Assembly: GCA_018881555.1 (NCBI GenBank)
Contig: JACAXG010000026.1
Coordinates: 6,367,965 to 6,431,964, forward strand
DNA: 64,000 nt
Source: Amblyornis subalaris
Lineage: Eukaryota > Chordata > Aves > Passeriformes > Ptilonorhynchidae
Direction: 5' to 3'
In this document: positions 49,307 to 62,047 of the stretch, one piece after another
Layout of the letters: each line of letters starts with the position of its first letter
Position numbering within the stretch: position 1 is the first letter of the stretch
Notes under the pieces: model-generated
Told to the model about the DNA's origin: nothing
The model's database searches: none
What the model saw: the letters and a program-made list of their open reading frames with translations, nothing else
Program-made: the position numbers and the translations under genes

Positions 49307-49758
49307 AATTACAGAATCAGAGAACGGCCTGGGTTGCAAGGGACCTTACAGNTCANCTCATTCNAATCCCCCNGCCGTGGACAGGGACACNTTCCACTAG
49401 NCCAGGCTGACCAAANCCCAATCCAACTTGGCTTTGAGCACTTCCAGGGATGAAGCATCCACAGCTNCTCTGGGAAACCCGCTCCAGTGCCTCACCACCT
49501 TCACAGAAAATAATTTCTTCCTAATATCTAATCAAAANCCCACTCTGTATCAGTGTGAAGCCATTCCCNCTTGTCCTGTCACTCCAGACCCTNGTAAATA
49601 NTCTCTCTCCATCTTTCCTGTAGGCTGCCTTCAGGCACTAGAANGNCACAATGAGGTCACGTTGAAGCCTTCTCTTTTCCAGAGTGAACAATCCCAATTC
49701 TCTCAGCCTTACCTCACAGNAGAGGTGCTCNGNTCCTTTGATCATCTTGGTGCCTTGT
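49307..49758 (-). mobile_element. CR1 LINE 3' fragment joined to block A
   Basis: Minus-strand CR1 of about 450 bp. Plus-strand landmarks are ACAGAATCAGAGAACGGCCT, GACAGGGACAC, TTTCTTCCTAATATCTAATC, CTCTCCATCTTTCCTGTAGG and TTTGATCATCTTGGTGCC. It carries about seventeen Ns, far above the window average. The frame 49428-49760 is a relic of its ORF read on the wrong strand. Confidence 0.94.
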
Positions 49759-52380
49759 AAGGTTAACATCATATTTAAATAATATTTATGATACAGTTTA
49801 AATACTTAATAGTTATTTCACAGGTTTATTTTTTTTTCTGAGAAACAATAGAGTAGAATAATTTAATAATCTATTTTTCTAACAGTTGTATGTCTATAAA
49901 AGAGAGTCAAAGATTGCTCACATGTCAACCTCAGATCAAGAGGATGAGTGCTTTTGAAGAGAAGATAGTCCTAAAATCCCCTTGTTTGTCACAATTTTAT
50001 TTACGTGCATTTGGTTTTTCAAATTGTGAATAAGAAATATGCAGAATTGTTGCTATTTAATCTCAAACAAATTTCATAGAATTAAGATAATTTATTATCA
50101 TTCTGAGGTACTAACAATCTCTGACATATGACTNTCAAAGATATATCTACCACAATTTTAGTGAGCTTAATTAAGATTTTTTGAGGGTGTGAATTTGGCA
50201 AAAACCATTTTATAGCCAAATTTTACTTTACCCTGTTTAACTGAAGGTGTTTTCCTTTCCTCCTTCCTCTTTCTCATCTCAGTCACATGATCTTCACAAT
50301 CCATTTTTGCAAGTCTTTCTCAAGAAATATTCTCNGCATCGACATATCTGAGCTACACAGTTGAGAAATGATGTGATGGGAAGCACTGAATTAGAAATTC
50401 AGGATGTTGAAGTGATTATGTTTCTTTAAAATTTAGCAAATTTTAAAGCTAAATTAAAGCCTGCTAATGTTGGTTCTGAAATAGTTGTCAAATAAACATT
50501 TCTCTTCTGAAATTCTGNTAATTAGTTTGGCAAAAATGCTTCCTTAATATGAAAATACACCTAGAATATTTTGTCTGAGACAAGTCAAACAAAAATTGTT
50601 GTACTTTTTGGTATTTGACTGTCAAGGCAAATGCTTCAAGTTTAAATAGGAAAGACCTTTGTGTCTAGTTTACTATTTCATCTATTTTCATTTCACTGAC
50701 TTAAAAGTCAATGTTTTTAAAGGACTAGTGGCTTGTTTAGTTTTTTTAAACCAGCTTTGATACTTTAAAAGGCACCAGATATGTCTGAACAAAGACATTC
50801 TTATGGAGGGTGGCTTTTAAAAAGTCAGTAAATTTAGTTTCTTTTATAGTGTCTTGTTTCTTCATAGTGAGCAATATTATGGGCTTTTATACTGAAGATT
50901 TTTTGAGAAAGAAAAAGAAAAATTTTGAAAAACCCTTGTTCTTTTGTCTTNTGGACTTACAGCCAAGATAGTACGTGTCTAACAAAAAGTCCAAGTAAAA
51001 TACTGGAAAAGCAACTGGACAGCATGCTATATGTAATAATATCTTTTATATAACCAAAATAATATTAGAGGACAATCAATGAGTTCCATATACTAATTTT
51101 ATTCTTGTCCAAAAGCAAAGCTTCTTTGATAGTAAATTAGCACAAGTTCACTACAGTTAAAAAGTAACTGGATATTTCAGGATTTAGTCTGTTTTATTTC
51201 TTCTATACTACCCTTACATTATTTCAGTTGGTATGATAGAGGATTAGCAGAAGAATTCCTAAGAAAACACTTAAGCTTCCTCTACCTACTTAGAGTTTTA
51301 CAATGCTGCNTTTTAAGGAGATTATTTCATATTAGTGGAATAAATATTATTCAGATTTATATTGTAATGAAAATAGTTTATGCATGGGGGAAAATACCTA
51401 ACATTAAAATACTGAAAGCTGGTTCTTATGATGGCAGTGGGGCAGAGTGAAGGAAGGAAAGCTATTGCTTATAATGACTGAAAGTAAACTTCTTGGATGT
51501 TTAGATATTCCTTGTCCTGGTCCTTGTGTTATGATTAAGTCNCTCTGAAGTGGTTCTTTGGAAGAATGTTTAAAGTGGAGTTGTCACACCAATTGCCATA
51601 CAATGTCTTGGACATGATTTTTTTTTCTTTTAAATTCTGTTCAAATTTGCACATGTGGGTGAAATAATTATAGCTAAAAAGGAAAGTAGTTCAGCAAGAA
51701 TAGCAAATCAGAATGATTGTTTGCCCTTGAAATTTANAGACATCACAATACTTATTCACTTCCTCTATTACATTTCTTCCAAAACTGATTGTGCATGTAC
51801 CTAATTCTGTAGGTGTACCGTTAATGTACTGCTCTTAATTTATGTCCCCCCATCTTCTCTCCCATTTTGCATCACAAGGTTGTTTAGGAGAACTATAAAA
51901 TTGATATTTAGATTGTTTTGTGGTGCTGAGTTAACCCACTGTAAAGAGTCCCTGGATCCCTTTATTCAATCTTGAGTAGCACAGCCCAGCTGTCAGTCTT
52001 AGACTGACAGCTTAATTTGCTGATTTAAGGTCAACTGCTTCTTAATCTGCAGAAAAAACCCCCAAGATTTTTCTTATCTCATTCCATTTGTATTGTTCAG
52101 TCTCAGCCTGTTCTACTTGACACAGTCCAGCCTAAGTCCTGTTCTCTGACTTGTGACTTGAAGCAGGCCCTGGCTAGAAAACAGAACTCCTCCTCTTCTA
52201 TAAATCTACCTGTGATTCTATCCAAAATAAGAAATTCANAATACTCTGTCATTCTGCTTTCCACCCAAACACCTGTGACTTCAACCTGAACGTCAAAGTA
52301 CTTCCAGGGGTCCAAAGGAGCNTGTATCATGCATTTTATTTTCATCTAAAAGCTGTGCCAATTCCTCCCAGTTCCTAAAC
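49759..52380. other. Unique, very AT-rich DNA, no gene seen
   Basis: From 49760 to about 52100 almost no open frame reaches 60 codons on either strand, so this is the poorest part of the window for coding potential. No repeat element is recognised. Confidence 0.6.
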
Positions 52381-52670
52381 AGAGCAGAAAACAAAAGGAG
52401 CATGAGAAGGTGGAAGAGACATCTCAAGAGAACCTCTCTTCTCCAAAGGGCTCNGGCAGTCTGAGCCCTCAGAGCCATCCGAGCAAAACTGCACCCGGAT
52501 TTTCACTGTCAGATCTTGAACTCGCAGACCTGGGCCCAGATTTTCAGAAGTATTCAATAACTCTGAAAGTGCTAGAAGGGCCTGGATTTCTACAAAGTGC
52601 TGAGTGCTATTCCTCTGAAAATCAATTGCCTCTACAGCGCTTCAAGCCAGGCATATAAAACATAAGAACT
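52381..52670. other. Possible ancient repeat relic with inverted texture
   Basis: GGCCCAGATTTTCAGAAGT at about 52532-52550 and CTCTGAAAATCAATTG at about 52613-52628 form a loose inverted pair. Words like CAGATTTTCA recall old repeats shared by reptiles and birds, but I cannot name a family with confidence. The plus frame 52410-52658 (82 codons) is serine- and proline-rich and has no known domain. Confidence 0.2.
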
Positions 52671-55212
52671 CCAAATCACTAGTTGGTCTTAAAAAGTCTT
52701 GGCTCTGAAGCCTGCCAACTCAGCACCTTCTTTGCCTACTTGTAAAGGCAGCCAAAGAAAGGAAATAGATGAGCCATCAGCTCTGAGCATAATTTCTACT
52801 GATTCAGTTCTTAGTTCATGAGTTAGCTGGAAGGAAAAAAGGGAAGCATATGAAGAGAATGTTTTAGTTCTCATAAGACGATATCCAAATGCTTTTAAAA
52901 CAATAAATAAAGCACTTGTTAGAAGAGTAGTTACCCCTTCTGTACANTTACAAGCAAAGGGAATTAATTAAATTTTAATTACTAAACACATAAAAACAGT
53001 ATATTAATTAAGTGGTTTCCAGTTGCAGTAAATGATGCATCAGCATTTTTTTCTCTCTCTTATTTCACTGATGACAGCCAGTAATGGGCTTTCAGGCTCA
53101 GTGCGGGCTCCAAGAACTGGGAGCAGCAGGTTGGGAAAAGCAGCCAAGAAATCTTTTGACATTAAAAAGCAGAGCTCTGCCACTAATTATGTTAAAAGTC
53201 AAGTTTGCAGNCGTGAGTAGGTGGTCCAGGCAGCAAAGTGAATGTGGCAAAAACAAGACACTTGTAACCCAAGACACTGGGAACTGAGACTCTGCTATAA
53301 GCCAGAACATAATCCCAGTCTTCCTTGGACTAAAGCAGGTGCTCCAAATCAAATTTGTAGTGTCTAGCTGAGAGGGGTTTGATGGAGGATTAACTCGCTC
53401 AGGCTCACAGGGAACAAGGAAGTCATACAAACTGGATGCAAATCCCAAAGGAGACACTGCCTTGTGTGTTGGAACATTCCCCGCTCTGCACAGATGAAGA
53501 TTCTTTGGTAACTGCTTACTCTGGCCTGCCAGGGGATGGTGAATTTCTCTGGTTATATTATAACTGTAGTTCACAAAAGNGACTTGTCTCTCTCTAATGT
53601 GTGGTACAACCACAATTTAAAACTTTCATATACATACCCATCAGAGAAGTTTTGCTTTGGCAAGGAATCTTACTTTTGTATTTTTTTTCCCATACACCTT
53701 TTTTCTTTATCTGCAGCCCAAGTAAAGCCTTAAAAGGTGTTCTCCAATAAACTCACTAGCTGACACTGAATCCAGAAATCAAGTGAAATTCTTGCCCCAC
53801 TTCTCCCCACAAGGATTTGGAGTTACCCAGGTAGAGTAGAAGCAAACTCCTGACCATGCAGAAATGTGTCAGTTCAATTGCCATACCTGATCCTGGAGAC
53901 ACAACAGGGCATCACAGAACTCCCTCAACTTCTGCTTAGTCCTGACATGCTGCTCCAAATCACTGCTTTAATCCCTGCATCTCTAGAGAGTTTGGGCTTT
54001 TGGCCTTTCATTTTGTGTCCAGTCTNTCAGTTAGAGTTTCCCGGGACCCCAGCAAGGAGATGGTCCTTTATCTGTGCTTGAGTGCTGACAGATGGACATT
54101 TCTTGAATTTCTTTATTCTCTTTCNTTGATGTTTCACCAGAATTTAGGACCACTAGGGAATTCTGGCCTGAGAGTGTCCAACTTTTCCTCTTTTCTCCAC
54201 AAGTAGAGTCTGGCTGCCTTATGCAGGCAAATGGGTCTGCTGGGCAGACACTTGTTCAGACACTTGAGACTGAAATCCACAGCAGCAGGATGACTGAGTA
54301 AGGAGGCCTCTAATTAAATTAAACAATAATGCTTGGAAGGAGGAGTATTTGAACTCCAATTCCATTTGAGGGGCATGTGACTTGGAGCTCCTGGGTCATA
54401 AATACATCTGCAACTGGTGACNGCACTTACAGTGACTATTTTTTACAAAATATCTTAGTCACTGGCANATTTGTTCCTTTGCCAGAGGTAATTTAAACCT
54501 ACAGATTTCAGGAGAGTAGTCTCNGCAATACCAAAAAAGTAACTCTGTGGGGTGACTATCTCAGTTGTTGCTGTTTATTGTTCTGCTGTCTGTTTTTCCA
54601 ATGGACTTTTTTCATTGCACAGTCAAAGAGCTGATGCAAAATTTTCTGGAAAGATGAAAAAAAAAAATTAAAACTAACCTAACTGCAGCTCCATGGTACA
54701 AACAACTCCTAGGAGGTGGCAGGCAACTGGGTTCTGGCCATCATTACTCTGGTGGGGGAGATGTTTTCACAGAAACAATTAGAATTTTTGAATATTGCCC
54801 AGGGATGTCTTAGACCACAGTAAAATGTAGATTCTGTATTCCCCTTGTTCCCTCAACAGCTCATCTAACAATGGTCCCAGTACATTTTTTCTTCTTTCTG
54901 CTCTGCAACTACTTAAAATAATTCAGACAGTGAATATCTAGACTCACTGAGCTAATAGCTTTCTCTCTCTCTGCATTCTATAACCTGACATGTGCCAGAA
55001 ACCCCTCAATTAAATATAGAAGCTGAACTATATAACCATGTTGAAACAACAAAGCACGTTTTATGTGGATAGGCAGATCAATTTGTTTTAATGGTAAACA
55101 GAAATTCTATCTTTAGCTCATGGTCTTGATTTTATAAAATGTAATTTTGTAAAGAAAGGACAACATTTCCTGAACTTTCAAAAAAAAAAACCCNAAAAGT
55201 TCCAATGCTTGT
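52671..55212. other. Unique DNA; longest open frame of the window, probably chance
   Basis: The minus frame 53098-53613 is open for 171 codons, the longest in the window. It has no domain that I recognise, no clear codon bias, and an N inside. I therefore do not call it a gene. No repeat element is seen. Confidence 0.5.
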
Positions 55213-55835
55213 TCATTCCCTCAAAGAAGACCAAATGACCTGGCATTGGTAGCTTGCATTTAATATTGTTAAAAAAAATAAATCTATGAACAAAACCAGT
55301 TCTATTCTCACAACACAGATCAAATATACAGCAAAAGGTTTGTAATCAGCTTTCTCAGGATGAGGAAATACAAACATGAAGTCAATGACCTGAAGAAGCA
55401 CATGAAAGCAGTAGCATGATGTGATCCAGACTCCAGCGCACGTGATAATCAGTGCACCAGGACAGGCTGGGGTCTGACACNGCATATCCTGTGGGTGATC
55501 ACCTGCTCCTTGCTGCAATGGCCAATCCACACCATGAGCTTGTACTTGGATCAAAACCCGTGCCCGCATTGCCTGCTGCGGTGTGTGGCTGTGTATGGGA
55601 CCTCGGGACAGGTGACACAAACCTAAAGACTGGTCACACGCCAAATTTACTTCCAGTCATGCAATACCTGCAGCATCAGGTGAGGAACAAGTGGCTGCCC
55701 TCAGCAAAGACCCCGGGTACTCATGCACTGCTGAGGTTTAGTGTCGCTCCAAAGAGTCCACGAGGCTTTAAAGTGTCCAGGGCACTGCCATGGCTGCTCC
55801 AGGGCTGCCACCCTACACTCAGCACAGCTTTCTGA
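55213..55835. other. GC-richer patch open on both strands
   Basis: The minus frame 55213-55644 (143 codons) has hydrophobic stretches. The plus frame 55452-55835 (127 codons) overlaps it. One minus segment, about 55310-55387, follows a pyrimidine-rich CTTCTTCAG acceptor-like site and precedes a GTGAGA donor-like site. No homology is recognised on either strand, so a relic exon is possible but unsupported. Confidence 0.25.
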
Positions 55836-58800
55836 GGAGCTCTAGGAGCCTGCCCACTGCATCATATCAGGCACTATTTTACCTCCCTTTCCTCTTGTAG
55901 CTGAAACACATGCTCAGAAAGACACTGGTAAGGATATGCTGCCATAATGCCTTCCTGCTTTCCCCTACGCCTTCCAGGAATATGAGCAACACGTGTAAGG
56001 TCTCTGAAAATAAANCCACNNTGAAGGACTGGATAGGAATTAGACNTTNGTATACAAACAAAGGTTGTACATTTCNCTTGTGTCAATGTAGCTGTAAATG
56101 TCTGAAAGAATTCCACCTGATGGTAGAGATGAAAGTGCAACAGCTGGAGAACTGATGCACCTGCTGCCANGTGAACCCCTCCTCATCATGCCACACTCTG
56201 AGGCATATTTTCCTGCCATAAGCGGGGGTGATAACAAAACAGAGCTTCTGCTAGCATCCAACTCACTAGAAATGAGACTACAGTTAGTGTGGGACTTCTC
56301 CACTCCTGAGGGGAAACTGGATTTGAAAGCAAATCTCGGAATAGGCCGAAAGATATGTTAAAGTAATGTATTGTGAGAAGAAAGTGGTCATCTTTCCAAC
56401 GTACTTGTTACCCTATTCTGCCTTACTCAGAAAAGGTGAAGAGACTTGTCGGTCTCTAATCNATACCATACCTCTCACTGGCTTGAATGGATTGGATTAT
56501 ATTTAGAATTACTATATGGAGCCCAAACTATTTTCAGAAACACCATCCCCTATATCAACAAGCAACCTGTCAATTGAAAGCACCGGGAATGTGATAAACC
56601 TCTCCGTCTGGCNTGCCTGGCAAGGCTCCAGGTGAATAACACACTAAATATGGTACTGCTTTGTTCTTGGGAGTCTGTGACCACAAAGCTCCTGGGGGGG
56701 AAGAAGAACATTATCAGCTTAACAAGTGATGGTTATCTCTGATGAAGCTGCCGCTAGAATTTTTAGGTCACATTTTCAAGTGCTTTTCCTTTCAGATGAA
56801 GCACGAAGTATTATAATACACATCAAAGAGTTGACTTGTTTCCATGCCTCACTTTAAACAATGGGCAAATCCTGCTCCTCTTTTCCTGGAATTCCTGTGT
56901 TTCTAACCTGGTCCATACCTGGTCCTTACTTGCTTTTCCTTGTCATTGGGACTCAGTGGAGAAATCAAATGGAACTGATATCACTATATCCCTCAGAGGG
57001 GTTGTTAGCGGCAAGAAGAGAAATGGTCTTCCAAAAGAAAGAGCTTCTTAAAGAGACTGTACAAAGAGTATGACCATCACTGGCTGGGCAAAATGAGCTA
57101 GAATTAGGGACAGTTGTCTTAATGGTGTGAAAAAGGGGCATCAGCTGCTCTCAGTGCTCTTCACTAACAAAGGTGTGCCAGGGAATTCCCAGAGAAATAG
57201 AGATGTGAATTCTCCAATAAGATATTGATTGACACTGCTTAGCTAGACTGAATTTGTAGATCAGAAAGGGAAACAACACCCTGCAGAGGTGCACATGGGT
57301 AGGTGTTTCATTCTTTCTTCCTGCCTCTGAGAGGCACAGCAGGTCCTGCGCTTTCCCTGGTGGGCTCAGGGGAACTATCAATGAGAGTGCAGTGCCTTGG
57401 AATCTACTTTCACTGCATTCAATTTGCTTCTCTCTTGGGAAACCTGAGACACTGGCACAGGTGAGTGTCTTTCAGGAGGTAGGAGACACTCAAGTGTCCT
57501 AACTTCTCCTGCAGGCAATATTTTCCAACTGGTTACCAATTTCTTTCTTCAGGATTGGAAATCACTGGCACTATATGCAGCTTGGGCCAGTCCAAGAGTT
57601 CCTGAGAAGTCACTCACTAAGTATTCCACCGTACCTGCAGGATTCTCTCATATAATATCAAGTGCAGAGCAGGTCCAGTAGCCTTTAAACACGTTTCAGT
57701 TCAGTGATGTCTCCCCCTCAGCATGACTNTGTGGTGGGCATCATTCTTCTGGAATGCAACTCCAACTTTATTTCTAGCCCATGCAAGGAGTTAGGGCTTT
57801 GTGGGCTTGCAGAGAAGATAAATGTGATCTATTCAAACAGTAGTGAAAAAANCCTCTTGACAAATTACAGGAGCCTTCAGACATGATCACCCCAAATTAG
57901 TGAACAAATTGACTTATAGCAATTTAGATAACAATATCCACCTGGTCACATGACCATGGCCTATGTCTCTAGGAAAGGTCATGCTTCAAGCTGAAGCTTA
58001 TATTAAGCTCTTCCATAATAAAAACACAGTGTCTTCATCACATGAAAGTCAGAAATACACTGCTGTTTTTCCTCAGTTTCCATGAATCACCAGCCCACCA
58101 CACCACATGCAGAATGATCTATCTTCCTTCTTCAGAGAATGAAGCCAAAACATGGTCTATCATATTCTGGACCTAATATTCATTTGTTTGAGGTGAATTG
58201 CCTGGCTTGTATCAATTCCAGCATTTCTCATGTTTGTTATACACAGTAAGACCCAAACTTTGGCACCAGCTGTAATGGAAGCTGGAATNTGAAATCTGAA
58301 CTAGACTAACTCAGGAAACCCCTGTATTNCTATGTACTTTTTGTATTTTCTANATGTTTTTAATGGATTTTTTCCCGTGTTTTGCCCATTTTCATCTTGA
58401 AACAGTCTACAATTTTAAGAAACACATTCTTAAATGACAAAACCATCCACAAACATACCAGTCATTGCATGAAGATTTTCTCCTTTCATTTCGAACATGC
58501 TGAAACTAAAAATGGCTTCATAGNAGTGCTGAATGAAGCTTTACTTCATCATAGGAAACCTGATGAACTTGGTCCATTTATAATCTTAATTTCTTTTTCT
58601 TCCTTGTCATAACTGTCAGTGTCATGGGTTTATTTATAATNTATTTTAAAAGTTACTTCCTCAGGGGATTTCTTCTTTTTAGAGGCTCAATTCCTATATT
58701 TTTTGGAGGACTGTGATTGGATGGAAACACCTGAGCAGAGAGTGAAACACTGAACATCATCAATGTCATTGCAGGCACAAGAACAGCACTTCAGTCACCT

Positions 58801-60051
58801 ATGTGACTCACTGCTTTTTGTAAAGACATGAATGATTTGAATGTACTGTTGACTGAGCTCGAAACTGATCAGCTTGTGGGGTACATATGTATACAGGAGA
58901 AAAATTATCTGTTGGAATAGTATGACTGAAAGGGAAGGAGTGAAATGGTACTAATTTACATATGATGAATACCTGATTTATGCNCAGTACTTGGATCAAA
59001 ACCGGCTTTGATTTTCAGCCCAGACAGGAAATTGATTTGCATCAGTTTTACATAAGTTGGAATTTGACTCTATTTGTTTTCTGCTGGAAAATTTCAGTGC
59101 TCATTCACCACGATGTTGCATTAGGTATACTTACTAACAATGTCACAAAATGGTTTTCAAGTGCTACAAATACAAAAGCTAATGTTTTACTCTCATACAG
59201 GAGATTCCATAATGCAAAGTGCATCTCTTAATCTAGTCCTTTCATGTATTTTGTTTGTTTGTTTGTTTTACTTTGACTGCGTTATTCCTGTAATATACCC
59301 CCCAAATTTTAGTAAATGCAAAATGCTGAGGGAANGTTTTCAGATTCTAATTTGATAACAGATGTTAAAACAAATATTTTAAAATCCAAGAAGTTGTATT
59401 AAACAGCATCTTCTTTTTACTTAAATTTTTAATATGATGCAGAATTTTTTTTGGTGGCTGAAACTGTTGCCATTAGTATTCTGAACTNAGAACCCTACAG
59501 TCTGAGGTCCCAGTTCTGTAGTGATCAATCAATAAACCTCTTGTTTGAGGCAGCAGTGACTTTTTAAATAGTTGTGTGCACAATGCAGCCCTGATATCTT
59601 ATTAAAATTTCCAGATTCAGCTGAATCTAGACAGGATAACATATCCCCATCTTCTTGGATCCTGCATTCTGCGTGTGATAGGGATACAGCTCTCTCTCTT
59701 TCTCTGAGATATAAATGAAAAGAAAACTCTAAGAAGTTAGGCCTCACCAATTCTCCACTAAACCACATCTGCTTTCTTCCATTTAATTAGTGTCTGCAAA
59801 GTAACTAAAAGTGGTCATTTGAAACTAGCAGGCACAGCACTGCCAGCTGCCAATGATAAGACATTTTCCCGGTGTTGTTATCTGAGTTTCAGGAGGAAAA
59901 GAAGACCTTTTTTTGCCTATTTTCCGCTAGTACAATCTACTGCAATTTTTTGAGCCTGGGAACCCCAGCACACATCTATGTTCTTTAAGTTCCTTAAATT
60001 AATTAAAAAAGCAATTTTCTGGCTTTAGATGGGACCTTCCCTTTGATACTA
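55836..60051. other. Unique DNA, no gene seen
   Basis: No frame exceeds 88 codons. A tight cluster of six Ns lies at 56015-56076. A TTTG microsatellite is at 59249-59269. No element is recognised. Confidence 0.55.
59249..59269. repeat. (TTTG)n microsatellite
   Basis: Four to five TTTG units are present. It is simple sequence in unique DNA. Confidence 0.85.
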
Positions 60052-60105
60052 TCACTTAGTCTCTGAAAAGACTGACTTTCACTTAGTCTCTGAAAAGACT
60101 GACTT
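60052..60105. repeat. Perfect 27-bp tandem duplication
   Basis: Two identical 27-bp units beginning TCACTTAGTCTCTGAAAAG lie head to tail at 60052-60078 and 60079-60105. Perfect identity indicates a very recent event, a length variant between individuals, or an assembly artefact. The unit length is a multiple of three, so the minus-strand frame 60003-60326 stays open, but that frame shows no domain. Confidence 0.95.
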
Positions 60106-62047
60106 TCATTCATACCTATTTTAACCTCACTACTGACCCAGATATTAGATGATGCTTTATGAAAAGATCGTTCTACATCAGCTTGTTGCAGGAAACTTCT
60201 GGTGCTCAGAACTGTCTTCTGTGAGACCTGGAATGAGATGAATGCTGGAAGTCCCGTGTTCTTAAAACATAGTGATGGGACTAGGGCTCTGAGCCAGAGC
60301 TTTAGCCACTTCCTTATAGCAATCACTGCATAAATGCATAAAATATGTAGCCATGTTCTCTAGGATTCTGCAGTCTGTCTTTGTACTCCCTGCTTTTCTG
60401 TATTTCCCCTTTGGTTTCTTTCCCCTCCTCACTCTGCGCTGTAGCAGCTTCTCTCCCCAGATCATCACTGACTCCTGCCAGGGGAGGAACAATCATCAGC
60501 TCCTGCTGAGAGGAATCATCTCAGCCAGTGCACAAGGAAGGGACTAGGGGAAAGAGGTAGAGTTTCCCCTGTTCCCCAACACCCCCCTTCATGTAACACA
60601 CAGCAAGCAGAGCAACAACACGGGCTCTGTCCAACACAGATGTACAGCTCTGCAGTTCCAAGTGATATTCCTCGCCTGCCCTCTCTGCCGAGACCTCTGC
60701 ACAAACAGCCGTTCTTTCAAATACAGATTCATCAATATTTATCAGCCAGGCTACTGCCAAAGCAAACCTTGAAATAAAGTTTAGCCAGATGATCCAATTG
60801 CCTTGTGTTAGCAGTGAGCTCAAACACACAGCTGTTCAAGAACTGGAAAGTATTTTCAGCGAGGCTATAATTTAGGCAGCATTATCTTAAGGGATTTCTA
60901 AGCTCACGAGAAGCATGATTTGTGTACATAGCCCAAGGNATTTGCATAGATAACACATAAATCTATTAGGAGGCAGCAATATCTGCAGCACACGCAGCCA
61001 ATAGTGCACTGCTGCAAAAGCCGGGTAGCAGGGACCACAGCATTCGCATTTTGACTGGGGAGGATGGCTTTATGGAGAGAGGGGGAAAGAGTACAGATCA
61101 GCCAGCAGTTATTCTGTGATCTGCTTGAAGAAATGAGTGTACCAAGATGTGATAAAATTTCTTTTCTTCATTTTCAGCTAGCAAGGTTTGATTTCAATCT
61201 CTTGCAAGTTTGGGTGGTAATTAAGTTGAAGTAGAGCCTGGCACATCTAGCTGGCAGAAACAGATTATTTGTTTGGAAGATGCATTCACAAAATCAATAT
61301 GAATCCATTTGTGAAAGTGGAGTAATTTAGAGAAATACCACTATCCTCATTTCTGTTCTGCCTGTTTACTGAAAACAGTGTGGAAAGAATTGGAAAGGCA
61401 GTGTACACTTAAACACCTACATTTAAGAACTTGCCAGACAAAAGATTGCATAGTTATTAACAAGTAAATTTTTTCCTGGATCAAATAACTTCCTTCTTTT
61501 ATACCAAGAAAGGCTTTCAAGCAGTTTAAGCAAAAATATTTTACATGGAATCTTGTCATAAATCTTTTGATGAGTTAAAGTTTATTCTTTAAACTTATAT
61601 TCTTCNAGTTGTAGCTCTCTTTTTGGGGGACATCTGACTGCAGGTCTGATACCTAGTTCATCCTAGAAGTTTTCAGAGCGGTGACTTACATTAAAAAAAA
61701 ACCCCTTTGCAAGAGCCACACATTTACAAATGCAAATTAGCATTGTGCAAACTTTCATTGGTATATATAAATATGCTCTTTCACAAGGCATGCTGCTTGC
61801 CATTACACATGTCCAACCTCATATTCTGCAGGGCACACAAGGATAAAGGCACAGCTATACCATCACAAAAAAGTACTTGTCAATACTATCACCTGGACAA
61901 ATTTGGCCACATGAGGCATGAACACACAGTTGAACCTAGGCGAAGTTGTCCTGATCACACAAAACCTGGAGCTTTCAGTTGGCTTAACACCAGCTTCAAG
62001 GGAACTGTCATTTGGTCTACTACAATTGGTAGGTAAAGGTATGTGGC
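60106..62047. other. Unique DNA with a possible enhancer-like stretch
   Basis: At 60690-61030 the sequence is complex and moderately GC. It holds an exact octamer ATTTGCAT (60940-60947), AGATAA (60948-60953), a minus-strand GATAA (60739-60743) and an E-box CAGCTG (60829-60834). This texture is typical of conserved enhancers, but conservation is untested. No gene or mobile element is seen. Confidence 0.35.

Noticed and set aside
53098..53613. 171-codon minus-strand open frame, the longest in the window
   Set aside because: It shows no recognisable domain, no family similarity and no splice or start context. One frame of this length can occur by chance in 64 kb.
30070..61737. Several exact octamer words (ATGCAAAT or its complement) across the window
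   Set aside because: AT-rich DNA of this length is expected to hold a few by chance, so isolated octamers were not listed as regulatory sites.
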